Assembly (NCBI GenBank): GCA_964600435.1
Contig: CAZRJB010000002.1
Location: forward strand, 48,284 to 112,283
Source of the DNA: HGM11367 sp964600435
GTDB lineage: Bacteria; Bacillota; Clostridia; Christensenellales; UBA1242
Direction of reading: 5' to 3'
DNA length: 64,000 bases
Positions 1-7,400 of this stretch are shown here, one piece after another (position 1 is the stretch's first letter; each line of letters starts with the position of its first letter). The translations under genes and the position numbers were made by a program. Under the pieces are notes generated by a model. That model was not told the origin of the DNA. It saw only the letters and a program-made list of their open reading frames with translations, and made no database searches.

Positions 1-1195
1 TAATGCACCAATCCATCATTAAGTTTTCTACCCAGTCGTTATATCTTGCTTGCATAAATGAAGGATACCAAGTTATTTCGTCTCCCTTTTTACGCCATTC
101 TTGTTTGTTTTCTATTGTTTTGATAAACCATTGTTTTTTAAGGTTTATTTCCATTTCTGTTCCACATCTTTCATGAACAGAAACTTGGTGAGTTAAAGGC
201 TCTTGCTTGATTAATAAATTTTCAGCTTTTAAATCTTCTATGATGGCATTGCGTGCTTCTTTGCATTTTAAACCAGCATATTTTCCTGCTCTTTCGGTCA
301 TTCTGCCCGCATCATCAATTGCAACTTTATATTCTAGGTTATATTTTTTAAACCATTGAGTGTCTGTTTGATCTCCAAAAGTGCAACACATAACAGCACC
401 TGTTCCTTTTTCCATGTCGGCTTTGTCGTCGGTCATGATTGGAACATAATAGTTATACAAAGGAACTCTAACATTTTTACCAACCAAATTTTTGTATCTT
501 TGGTCATTTGGATTAACAAAAACGCAATCACATGCACACAAAAATTCTGGTCTTGTGGTTGCAATTTCTAAATAAGTATCACTGTTTTCAACATAAAATT
601 TTAAATGATTAAAATATGTTTCAATTTCTTTTGTTTCTAGTTCACTTTGAGCAATTGCAGTTCTGCACTTTGTGCACCAAAGTGCTGGTGCTTCTGCATA
701 ATAAACTTTGTTCTTTTTATAAAGATCCAAAAAAGACATTTGGCTAACTTTTTGTGTTTCGGGGCTTACTGTGTGATAACGCAAAGACCAATCTGCCGAA
801 TTGCCAACTTTTATAAATAGATTTTTAAAATCTTCAACATATTTGTTAACAACTTCCATACAAATGTTTGTGAATTCTTCACGTGGCAAAGAATAAGCCT
901 TTATGCCTCGCTCTTTTTCAACCAAAAGTTCTGTTGGAAGACCATTATCGTCAAAACCAAAAGGATAAAAAACGTTATAACCTCTCATTCTTTTGTATCT
1001 GGCAACAAACTCTGCTTGAGAATAACTAAAAATGTGACCAATATGAATTTTTCCACTAACTGTTGGTGGTGGAGTATCGATTGAAAAAATTGGTTTTGTT
1101 GTGTCTGCCTTGTCAAAGTTATATATTCCATTGTCTTGCCAAAACTTTTGCCATTTTTCTTCTGATGTTTTGTAATTATATTTGTTTTCTAACAT
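1..1195 (-). CDS. valS: valyl-tRNA synthetase (5' part; gene runs off the left edge)
   Basis: Charges tRNA-Val with valine in the cytoplasm (class Ia synthetase). About 398 residues are visible, reading from an ATG at 1195 preceded by an AAAGGA ribosome binding site. The HIGH motif is at residues 51-54, just after the proline-rich TPPPTVSGK segment typical of ValRS. A Cys pair (CTKC) and an ATTRPE segment mark the start of the editing (CP1) domain. The KMSKS loop and anticodon-binding domain lie outside the window. The proline-rich stretch and the long CP1 insertion favour ValRS over IleRS or LeuRS. An upstream leader peptide with four Val codons and a terminator/antiterminator pair supports valine as the substrate and indicates control by charged tRNA-Val supply. 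Confidence 0.95.
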   Translation of the reverse strand, partial: MLENKYNYKTSEEKWQKFWQDNGIYNFDKADTTKPIFSIDTPPPTVSGKIHIGHIFSYSQAEFVARYKRMRGYNVFYPFGFDDNGLPTELLVEKERGIKAYSLPREEFTNICMEVVNKYVEDFKNLFIKVGNSADWSLRYHTVSPETQKVSQMSFLDLYKKNKVYYAEAPALWCTKCRTAIAQSELETKEIETYFNHLKFYVENSDTYLEIATTRPEFLCACDCVFVNPNDQRYKNLVGKNVRVPLYNYYVPIMTDDKADMEKGTGAVMCCTFGDQTDTQWFKKYNLEYKVAIDDAGRMTERAGKYAGLKCKEARNAIIEDLKAENLLIKQEPLTHQVSVHERCGTEMEINLKKQWFIKTIENKQEWRKKGDEITWYPSFMQARYNDWVENLMMDWCI

Positions 1196-1240
1196 AAAAT
1201 TTTCCTTTTTGAAATTATTTTTGTGTATTTTTGTTTTAAC

Positions 1241-1268
1241 AAAAAAAAGATAGCACTCTTGTGCCACC
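1241..1268 (-). terminator. intrinsic terminator of the valS attenuator
   Basis: In the minus-strand RNA, GGUGGCAC (1268-1261) pairs with GUGCUAUC (1256-1249) across an AAGA loop and is followed by eight U (1248-1241). It lies between the leader peptide and valS, 45 nt before the valS start codon, so termination here would cut off valS. Its 5' arm overlaps the 3' arm of the competing antiterminator (1266-1259). Confidence 0.85.
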
Positions 1269-1326
1269 TTAAAAACCTGTTTGCATTTTAATTTGGCACA
1301 AAAACACTTGTGCGGAAACTCCACAC
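1259..1326 (-). promoter_or_regulatory. alternative RNA hairpins (protector/antiterminator) of the valS attenuator
   Basis: Three mutually exclusive pairings are seen in the minus-strand RNA. Hairpin 1:2 is GUGUGG (1326-1321) with CCGCAC (1315-1310). Hairpin 2:3 is GCACAA (1313-1308) with UUGUGC (1301-1296). Hairpin 3:4 is UUGUGCCA (1301-1294) with UGGCACAA (1266-1259); this one occupies the 5' arm of the terminator. Predicted logic: a ribosome stalled early on the Val codons leaves segment 1 free, so 1:2 and then 3:4 form and valS is read. A ribosome reaching the stop codon covers segment 1, so 2:3 and then the terminator form. The pairings are seen directly; the logic is inference. Confidence 0.8.
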
Positions 1327-1364
1327 TAAATTGTTTTCACGACCACTACCAAATTTTTTTTCAT
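1326..1364 (-). CDS. valS leader peptide, MKKNLVVVVKTI
   Basis: A 12-codon open frame, ATG at 1364 to TAG at 1328-1326, encodes MKKNLVVVVKTI. The four Val codons are consecutive and use three different triplets (GTA GTG GTC GTG), so this is not a simple DNA repeat. The stop codon abuts segment 1 of the attenuator hairpins, as in classical amino-acid biosynthetic leaders. There is no Shine-Dalgarno; the ATG is 8 nt downstream of a -10 box, so the transcript probably starts at or next to it. Confidence 0.85.
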   Translation of the reverse strand: MKKNLVVVVKTI

Positions 1365-1372
1365 ACTTAAAC

Positions 1373-1401
1373 AATTTAACACATCTAATTTTTTCTGTCA
1401 A
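1373..1401 (-). promoter_or_regulatory. promoter of the valS leader
   Basis: A consensus -35 TTGACA (1401-1396), a 17-nt spacer and a -10 TAAATT (1378-1373) lie immediately before the leader peptide ATG at 1364. The expected start site falls at or within a few bases of that ATG. Confidence 0.75.
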
Positions 1402-1456
1402 ATATTTCTGATAACAAAAAACATTTATTAACAAAATTACAAACAATTTTTATGTT

Positions 1457-2161
1457 CTATTTGTTTTGAGCAAGCAAAATTTCTTTTTCGAACACATTCC
1501 AAGGAGTTTTTTCAACAGGTGGAATACATCTAAACATCATTTGTTTTTTTGTTGTTGGATGTTCAAACGACAATTCATATGCCCAAAGTGCAAGATTATG
1601 CCCTTTTGCCAAAGTATCTCCATTATATTTAACATCACCAAACACTGGGCAACCAATTTGAGACATTTGAACTCTTATTTGATGACTTCTGCCAGTTAAA
1701 ATTTGAACCTCGAGCAAACTAACCTTGTCGATCGTTTGAATTGTTTTATATTCTAAAATTGCTTGCTTTGCACCATCTTCGCCCCTTGGCACAACTTTTA
1801 CAATGTTGTTTGTTTCGTCTTTTTTTAAAAAATGCTCAAGCCTGGATGCTTTGTATCTTGGCGTTCCCACAACCACGGTTAAGTATTTTTTTATAAATTT
1901 TTTTGCTTTAATTTGTTCTGACAATCGATTTGCTGCCTTGCTTGTTTTTGCAAAAACCATTATTCCGCCTGTTGGACGATCTAGTCTATGAACCAACCCA
2001 ACAAAAACATTTCCTGGTTTGTTATATTTTTCTTTAATATAGTCTTTAACAATGTCTAAAAGTGATTTATCTGAAGTTGAGTCACCTTGACTTAAAATGT
2101 TTTGTGGTTTTAAAACCACAATTATATGATTATCTTCGTATAAAATGTTTAAATCTTGCAT
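1457..2161 (-). CDS. RluA-family RNA pseudouridine synthase
   Basis: Isomerises uridine to pseudouridine in rRNA or tRNA. At 234 residues it consists essentially of the catalytic domain, with no N-terminal S4 domain. It starts with a YEDNHIIVVLKP-type strand, and the RluA signature HRLDRPTGG near residues 58-66 holds the catalytic Asp. A later segment, LLEVQILTGRSHQIRVQM, matches the conserved R(T/S)HQIR motif. It follows the methyltransferase gene by only 3 nt, so the two RNA-modification genes are probably cotranscribed. The exact target (RluC, RluD or TruC class) cannot be decided from sequence alone. Confidence 0.9.
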   Translation of the reverse strand: MQDLNILYEDNHIIVVLKPQNILSQGDSTSDKSLLDIVKDYIKEKYNKPGNVFVGLVHRLDRPTGGIMVFAKTSKAANRLSEQIKAKKFIKKYLTVVVGTPRYKASRLEHFLKKDETNNIVKVVPRGEDGAKQAILEYKTIQTIDKVSLLEVQILTGRSHQIRVQMSQIGCPVFGDVKYNGDTLAKGHNLALWAYELSFEHPTTKKQMMFRCIPPVEKTPWNVFEKEILLAQNK

Positions 2162-2164
2162 TTA

Positions 2165-3025
2165 TTAATTCTCCCAAACTTTTATTCCGCTTGCGCCACA
2201 TGGCAAGACAATGTTTTTTTCTTGAGTTGCTATTCCAATTTCATATGCATCAGTTTTTCCACCATCAAAAACATCATTTAAAATGTTGGAAAGCACCATT
2301 GGCTGCAACCCTGTTGTGTATGAGTTTATTAAAACAAACAAAGGCTTGTTTGACAACACTTTTTTGCATAGAGAAACAAAATCATATAAATTGTTTTCAA
2401 TTTTCCACATTTCTCCACTTGGCCCTCTTCCGTAACTAGGTGGGTCCATTATTATTGCATCATAAACCTTGCCACGCCTATGTTCTCTTTCAACAAACTT
2501 TGCACAATCATCGACAATGTACCTTATTGGCATGTGGTCTAAACCTGACAGTTTAATGTTTTGTTTGCAGCGATCAACCATACCCTTTGACGCATCCACA
2601 TGTGTAACTTCTGCCCCTGCATAAGTGCATGCAACGGTTGCTCCGCCTGTGTAACCAAACAGGTTTAAAACCTTTATTGGTCGGTTTGCATTTTTGATTA
2701 ATTCAATCATATGGTCCCAATTAACAGCCTGTTCTGGAAAAAGCCCTGTGTGTTTAAAGCCCATTGGTTTAATCAAAAACTTTAAATTTTTGTAATCAAT
2801 AACCCATTCTTGTTGCATTGGTTTTAAGTTGTTCCAATGCCCACCACCAGTGCTTTCTCTAATATAGTGTGCATTTAAGTTTTTCTCTTTTGTTAAATCT
2901 CTTTTTGCATGCCAAATAACTTGCGGGTCTGGCCTTAAAAGTTTAACATTGCCCCAACTTTCAAGCTTTTCGCCGTCACCAGTTGCAATAACCGAATAAT
3001 CTTTCCAATCTGTGCTAATTTTCAT
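2165..3025 (-). CDS. class I SAM-dependent methyltransferase (RlmI/RlmK-like)
   Basis: A 286-residue methyltransferase with a Rossmann SAM site. Motif I is VLNLFGYTGGAT, followed by an acidic strand end VTHVDAS, and motif IV is DPPSYGRG, as in 23S rRNA methyltransferases of the RlmI/RlmK group (Methyltrans_SAM family). An N-terminal PUA domain, present in RlmI, is not obvious. Its start overlaps the end of the upstream small gene by 11 nt and its stop is 3 nt before the pseudouridine synthase, which suggests a small RNA-modification operon. The target base is not known; rRNA is an inference from the family. Confidence 0.85.
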   Translation of the reverse strand: MKISTDWKDYSVIATGDGEKLESWGNVKLLRPDPQVIWHAKRDLTKEKNLNAHYIRESTGGGHWNNLKPMQQEWVIDYKNLKFLIKPMGFKHTGLFPEQAVNWDHMIELIKNANRPIKVLNLFGYTGGATVACTYAGAEVTHVDASKGMVDRCKQNIKLSGLDHMPIRYIVDDCAKFVEREHRRGKVYDAIIMDPPSYGRGPSGEMWKIENNLYDFVSLCKKVLSNKPLFVLINSYTTGLQPMVLSNILNDVFDGGKTDAYEIGIATQEKNIVLPCGASGIKVWEN

Positions 3026-3452
3026 TTGCCACCACCTTTTTGTCTAAATCTTCAACAATAATATTGCAAAAATTGTTTACGCTCAAAAACTTATAAAACA
3101 ATTGCAAAACATCATTTTTTGTTATTCCAACGCATTTTTCTTCGTTTACATGCAAAACAATTTTGTTAAACTGGTCTACCTTTTCAAGTTTTATTAAACC
3201 AACAATTGCTCGTGCTTTAACATCCACACAAACCCATTGAGTGTTTAAAAACCAGTAGTTGTCTTCCATATCTAGAGCAGACACAACTTTTTGCAAACTT
3301 TTTTTGTTTTGCAACTTTGCATAAAAAGGAAGCCTTATATATGCAGAAAAATCTTCCACACTTAAAACAAGTTGTGAAACCTCTTCTTTTGTTAAGGGAA
3401 AAAGTAATGTGTTGCCATCTTGAAGCAAATACTGGCTTAAATCATAGTTCAT
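3015..3452 (-). CDS. small unknown protein, possibly GNAT-like
   Basis: 145 residues from the ATG at 3452. A longer reading from TTG at 3488 is possible, but those bases form a -35 TTGACA, and a TAAACT -10 box lies 7 nt before the ATG, so the shorter, leaderless start is preferred. The central part (FLNTQWVCVDVKARAIVGLIKL) has the strand-turn-strand look of an acetyltransferase (GNAT) fold, but no clear acetyl-CoA (Q/R-x-x-G-x-G/A) loop is visible. The gene overlaps the methyltransferase by 11 nt. The function is unknown and the GNAT suggestion is weak. Confidence 0.55.
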   Translation of the reverse strand: MNYDLSQYLLQDGNTLLFPLTKEEVSQLVLSVEDFSAYIRLPFYAKLQNKKSLQKVVSALDMEDNYWFLNTQWVCVDVKARAIVGLIKLEKVDQFNKIVLHVNEEKCVGITKNDVLQLFYKFLSVNNFCNIIVEDLDKKVVANEN

Positions 3453-3459
3453 AGTTTTT

Positions 3460-3488
3460 AGTTTAGTTATATATTTTGTTTTTGTCAA
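3460..3488 (-). promoter_or_regulatory. promoter for the 3452 gene (leaderless)
   Basis: TTGACA (3488-3483), a 17-nt spacer and TAAACT (3465-3460), followed after 7 nt by the ATG at 3452. No Shine-Dalgarno is present between promoter and start. The -35 box overlaps the stop codon of the upstream gene. Confidence 0.65.
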
Positions 3489-3706
3489 TTTTTTGGCATT
3501 GTAAGTTCCAAATAAATTTTTTCAAAATCTTGTTTTGGAATTTTTAACTCTCTTAAAATTGAAAATGCTTGTTCTATTGGCATTTTCAAAAAGCAATCTT
3601 CTGTTTTTAAAATTTTGCTAATGGTTTTTTGAATTTTTAAATTTTTTTCATCATTTTTATAATATTCTATTAAAGAAATGTTGATTTTTTTTAACTTTTC
3701 TAACAT
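3485..3706 (-). CDS. hypothetical protein, 73 residues
   Basis: A short Lys/Glu/Ile-rich protein with no recognisable domain, predicted mostly helical. The start at 3706 has a good GGAGG at about 3720-3716, and the gene overlaps the 3' end of the transglutaminase-like gene by 7 nt, indicating translational coupling with it. No function can be assigned. Confidence 0.55.
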   Translation of the reverse strand: MLEKLKKINISLIEYYKNDEKNLKIQKTISKILKTEDCFLKMPIEQAFSILRELKIPKQDFEKIYLELTMPKN

Positions 3707-4740
3707 TTTTCGTTACCTCCGTTATCTATTCCCGGAATAATGTGTTTTTCTTTAACACCTGCAGTGATATGTTTAAAAATTCCATTTTTAAAATTGTTTT
3801 TGATTGTTTCTTTATCTAAATTTTCTAAATTTGAGCCATGCAAAATTTTGTATGTGCTTTTTTCTGGAAACTCTTCAAAAGATTTGTCATTAAAAGAATA
3901 CAGCAAAACTGGAGCACTTTTAAGGCGAAAGCCATCAATTGTTTTTCCACTTAAAATTGTAACGTTAAATTGTTTGTTTTCAATTTCTTTAGCAAAAATG
4001 GCTTTTGACAAAAGCAAAACATAACTAACTTTTTCCATTTCTGGAAGTTGTTGTGCAAGTTTACATTGTTTCTCTAAAATTTTTAGTTTTTGTTCTTTTG
4101 AAACGGCTTCCGTTTCACACATTTCTGAAAACTCTTCCAAAAACATTTCAATGTTGTCTTGGTCGGTTTCTTTTTCTTCTTCTTTTAAAATTATATCTTG
4201 ATACACTTTTCTATATATTTCACTAAATGATTCAAGTTTATTTTCGTCACCTGTGCAATTTAAACCAATTAGATTATTATTTATTTTTGCATTATACAAA
4301 TCGCCATAAATGATTGTTGAAACAGAATCTGCATCAACAAGATATCCTTCTTCGCTAAAAGTTACATTGCAGTGACTATTGCCATAACCATGTTTGTCAT
4401 TAATTAAAAAGTCTACATCCAAATCTTCTAAAAATTTTCCAAAAATATATGCAAATTCATAGCAAACAATTTTGTTGTTTTCTGGAGTTACTGTGTTTAT
4501 TCTTTTAACATCTTGATGAATTTCTGCAATCATTCCACGTTGATTATTTGAATAAAATTCTTCATCATAGGTTAAAGTTTTACACAATTTAATGTATACA
4601 TATATTGCCTTTTCTAAATCTGTGTATGTGGTTGGCATGTCTGAAAGAATATTGCTTTTTAACTTTTCATTTATAACAATTTTATCTAAATATGCATTAT
4701 CCATTGACTTATATAAGCCCAAACTTTTTTCTTTTTCCAT
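3700..4740 (-). CDS. transglutaminase-like cysteine-protease-fold protein
   Basis: 346 residues from the ATG at 4740, which has an AAAGGG ribosome binding site; an in-frame ATG at 4782 lacks one. The middle third carries what looks like a Cys-His-Asp triad of the transglutaminase-like superfamily: Cys in IVCYEFAYIF, His in GNSHCNV and Asp in YLVDADS, at the usual order and spacing. No signal peptide or membrane helix is seen, so it is probably cytoplasmic. The C-terminal third (LKSAPVLLYSFNDKSFEEFPE onward) is of unknown type. It is the first gene of a group with the 73-residue gene. Whether it is a protease, a peptidase of modified proteins, or inactive is not known. Confidence 0.6.
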   Translation of the reverse strand: MEKEKSLGLYKSMDNAYLDKIVINEKLKSNILSDMPTTYTDLEKAIYVYIKLCKTLTYDEEFYSNNQRGMIAEIHQDVKRINTVTPENNKIVCYEFAYIFGKFLEDLDVDFLINDKHGYGNSHCNVTFSEEGYLVDADSVSTIIYGDLYNAKINNNLIGLNCTGDENKLESFSEIYRKVYQDIILKEEEKETDQDNIEMFLEEFSEMCETEAVSKEQKLKILEKQCKLAQQLPEMEKVSYVLLLSKAIFAKEIENKQFNVTILSGKTIDGFRLKSAPVLLYSFNDKSFEEFPEKSTYKILHGSNLENLDKETIKNNFKNGIFKHITAGVKEKHIIPGIDNGGNEKC

Positions 4741-4907
4741 ATTTAACCCTTTGTTTATTATTTGTTTTTGATAGAATAACATACTTTTTATTTTTTTTCA
4801 ATAGCATTTAAAAATATGTTGCAGAAAAAAATCAATATTCAAAAAATATGGTTTTGCATGAATAAAAACTTTTTTGTTGTTAATCATAAACGAAAAAGGG
4901 GAATGTT

Positions 4908-5678
4908 ATGGCTACAAAAGTTGTTGTTTGTGGAGTTGACACTAGCAAACTACCAAAATTAAAATCTGAAGAAATGGAAGCACTTATGAAAAAAGTTAAA
5001 AGCGGAGATAGTCTTGCTAGAGATGAATTTGTTATTGCAAATCTCAGGTTGGTTTTAAGTGTTGTCCAACGTTTTTATGGTAGAAGAGATAAATCAGATG
5101 ATATGTTTCAAGTTGGTTGTGTTGGATTGATGAAAGCAATAGACAATTTTGATTGCAACTTAAATGTAAAGTTTTCCACATATGCTGTTCCAATGATTAT
5201 TGGAGAAATAAAAAGATATTTACGTGACAACAATGCCATTAGGGTTTCTAGAAGTTTAAGAGATATTGCATATAAAGCACTTCAGGCAAGAGATAAACAT
5301 TCAAAACAATTTGGCAAAGAACCAACCATTGATGAAATCTCTTCGCTTATTGACGTGCCAGCAAAAGACGTTGCTTTTGCTCTTGATGCAATTAGTGACA
5401 CGGTTAGTTTGAACGAACCTGTTTATGAAGATGGCGATTCTGTTAGAATTATGGACCAAATTGCCGACACAAAACATGATGATGACAGTTTGAATGAAAT
5501 TTTATCATTAAAAAATGCTTTAAACAAGTTGGACAAGCGAGAAAGGGAAATTTTGCTATTAAGATATTTTATTGGCAAAACCCAAATTGAAGTTTCGGAT
5601 GCAATTGGAATTTCTCAAGCACAGGTTTCTAGGCTAGAAAAAAATGCCATTGAAGAAATTAAAGAACAAATTAGATAA
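4908..5678 (+). CDS. sigG: RNA polymerase sigma factor SigG (late forespore)
   Basis: 256 residues, the usual length of sigma-G. The N-terminal CGVDTSKLPKLK segment (residues 8-19) is a hallmark of SigG. Region 2 spans roughly residues 40-110 (DDMFQVGCVGLMKAIDNF, FSTYAVPMIIGEIKRYL), region 3 about 115-170, and the region 4.2 helix-turn-helix (TQIEVSDAIGISQAQVSRLEK) about 225-245. The ribosome binding site GGGG sits 6 nt before the ATG. It directs transcription in the forespore after engulfment. In most spore formers it follows sigE in the same direction; here it is convergent with sigE, with 30 nt between stops. No convincing sigma-F/G promoter was identified upstream. Confidence 0.95.
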   Translation: MATKVVVCGVDTSKLPKLKSEEMEALMKKVKSGDSLARDEFVIANLRLVLSVVQRFYGRRDKSDDMFQVGCVGLMKAIDNFDCNLNVKFSTYAVPMIIGEIKRYLRDNNAIRVSRSLRDIAYKALQARDKHSKQFGKEPTIDEISSLIDVPAKDVAFALDAISDTVSLNEPVYEDGDSVRIMDQIADTKHDDDSLNEILSLKNALNKLDKREREILLLRYFIGKTQIEVSDAIGISQAQVSRLEKNAIEEIKEQIR

Positions 5679-5708
5679 TGCTGCAAAAAAAGATATTGAT
5701 TATATGTT

Positions 5709-6434
5709 TTAAATAACTTTTCTAATATCTTTTTTCATTTTTCCTAATATTTTTTTCTCGAGTCTGGAAATATAACTTTGAGAAATGCCTAGTTCGTCAG
5801 CAACTTCCTTTTGAGTTTTTTCTTCTCCGCCCAAAAGTCCAAAACGCATTATCATTATCTCTTTTTCACGAGAGCCTAATTTGTTGATTATTTCCCAAAG
5901 AATTTGTTGTTCAGACGAGCGTTCCATGTCTTTGCCCAGAGTTTGTTTTTCGTCATATAGAATATCTTCAAGCAAAAGTTCGTTTCCGTCACCATCGCTT
6001 TTTAGCGGTTCATCCAAACTGACTTCGGCTTTTATTTTATTCATTTTTCTTAGTTGCATTAAAATTTCGTTTTCTATGCACCTAGATGCATATGTTGCAA
6101 GTTTAATTTTTTTATCATATTTATACGTTTGCACTGCCTTGATTAAACCAATTGCACCAATAGATATTAAATCTTCTAGTTCAATTCCTGTGTTGTCAAA
6201 TTTTTTAGCAATGTAAACAACAAGTCTTAAGTTGTGTTCTATCAACTTTTGTTTTGCGGTTTGATTGTTATTTGCAACTTCGTCTAAAAGTGCCAATTCT
6301 TCTTCTGGTTCTAAAGGCATTGGAAGCGCTTCGTTTCCACAAATGTAAAGCAATATGTTTTCGGCATTATCTAAGTGGTTTTTTGAGAAAAAATTTTTTA
6401 GTAATTGTTTAACTTTTAAAACTATATTTTTCAT
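5709..6434 (-). CDS. sigE: RNA polymerase sigma factor SigE precursor (early mother cell)
   Basis: 241 residues from the ATG at 6434, chosen because GGGGG lies just upstream (an ATG 18 nt earlier has none). The first ~29 residues form the amphipathic pro-sequence, ending at a YICGNEALPMPL stretch that corresponds to the conserved processing region of pro-sigma-E. Sigma-70 regions 2 (LEDLISIGAIGLIKAVQTY, LATYASRCIENEILMQLRK) and 4 (TQKEVADELGISQSYISRLEK) are intact. It lies 10 nt downstream of spoIIGA, whose product should cleave the pro-sequence, as in Bacillus and Clostridium. It drives mother-cell transcription early in sporulation. Confidence 0.95.
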   Translation of the reverse strand: MKNIVLKVKQLLKNFFSKNHLDNAENILLYICGNEALPMPLEPEEELALLDEVANNNQTAKQKLIEHNLRLVVYIAKKFDNTGIELEDLISIGAIGLIKAVQTYKYDKKIKLATYASRCIENEILMQLRKMNKIKAEVSLDEPLKSDGDGNELLLEDILYDEKQTLGKDMERSSEQQILWEIINKLGSREKEIMIMRFGLLGGEEKTQKEVADELGISQSYISRLEKKILGKMKKDIRKVI

Positions 6435-6444
6435 ACATCCCCCA

Positions 6445-7275
6445 TTAAACAAACATGTTTATGTTTAACAACATGTCGCAATTAAAATTTTTATTAAAAT
6501 TTGAATATGAAATTCCTAACTTTGCATTTGTTATTTCAATTTTTTTTATGTTGTTTGTTTCCACCACAACATGATCCACACTAAACACCAAAATTTTTCC
6601 ACTTCCATTTGCAAACCCAGATTTAATATAATGTGGGTTATTTAAGTTTTTAAAGTTTTTGGTTAGCAAATCGCTTAAAGAAATGTTTTTATAGAGTTTG
6701 TTAAAAAGGTTCGAATTAATAACAAACACTGGTGTTGAATCGGTGTCGGTTAAAGTGTTGCCGCTGTCTAAAAACGCGTTGGTTTCAATTGTTTTGCCTT
6801 GATGAGTTATTTTGACCTTATAAACAAAATTTGCAATGGTTAATTTTTTGCGTGCGAGGTTTATGCATTGTTTTGTTAAAAAGTATATTAAAAGCAACAA
6901 TCCCAAAAGAATGTAAGTTGGAAAATTGTCATACACATCTAGATGTCCATATGTAAAATAGTAAATCAAAATGTTTAGTCCTGCATATAATGCAGTAAAA
7001 AACACAAAAGATATGTATTTTGCTAAAAAATATTCTCGGCTTAATGCAATGGCGACAATAATAAAACCAACACTAAGTTTTAAAACAACAAGCAATATAT
7101 TGTTTAACTGAACAAGCGGATATAAAACAGAGATTATTGAAGCAAAAATACAAGCACCAAAAATTCTGATTTTGTTTTCTTTTAACTTAAAGCATAAACA
7201 AACACACTTTAAAACAAGAAAAGTAACCACAAAATTTTCAATTAAACAATCTTCTACATAAACTACCACACACAT
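6445..7275 (-). CDS. spoIIGA: sigma-E processing peptidase SpoIIGA
   Basis: 276 residues. Five or so hydrophobic helices fill residues 1-140, followed by a soluble aspartic-protease domain with the active-site motif D170-S-G-N-T at FLDSGNTLTD. It is a membrane protease of the sporulation septum that converts pro-sigma-E to sigma-E upon a forespore signal. An AAAGGA ribosome binding site precedes the ATG. It is followed by sigE after 10 nt, the standard gene order. The SpoIIGA of known spore formers is ~300 residues, so length is normal. Confidence 0.93.
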   Translation of the reverse strand: MCVVVYVEDCLIENFVVTFLVLKCVCLCFKLKENKIRIFGACIFASIISVLYPLVQLNNILLVVLKLSVGFIIVAIALSREYFLAKYISFVFFTALYAGLNILIYYFTYGHLDVYDNFPTYILLGLLLLIYFLTKQCINLARKKLTIANFVYKVKITHQGKTIETNAFLDSGNTLTDTDSTPVFVINSNLFNKLYKNISLSDLLTKNFKNLNNPHYIKSGFANGSGKILVFSVDHVVVETNNIKKIEITNAKLGISYSNFNKNFNCDMLLNINMFV

Positions 7276-7325
7276 TTCCTTTTTTTATTTATAAAAGTTT
7301 TTTCTTTATATGTGCTTGATTTATT

Positions 7326-7355
7326 ATAAAAAAGCACTGCCAAAATGAGCAATGC
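7326..7355 (-). terminator. intrinsic terminator after the HtrA-like gene
   Basis: Minus-strand RNA: GCAUUGCUC (7355-7347), a short loop, then GGCAGUGC and six U. It lies between the protease gene and spoIIGA and separates the two units. Confidence 0.7.
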
Positions 7356-7400
7356 TAATTATTATGTTTTTTTTCTAATTATGCCGAAAAACATATTTTT

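Noticed and set aside
356..571. 71-codon plus-strand frame
   Set aside because: It is antisense to valS, with no ribosome binding site or recognisable feature.
1241..1268. T-box riboswitch for valS, because the RNA contains GGUGGCAC before a terminator
   Set aside because: UGGC would pair with a G discriminator, whereas bacterial tRNA-Val normally has A. No stem-I specifier layout is seen, and the leader peptide with four Val codons explains the region better.
4741..4907. A sigma-F/G promoter before sigG
   Set aside because: Boxes such as GCATG and CATAAAC occur, but their spacing (24 nt) does not fit, so no call was made.
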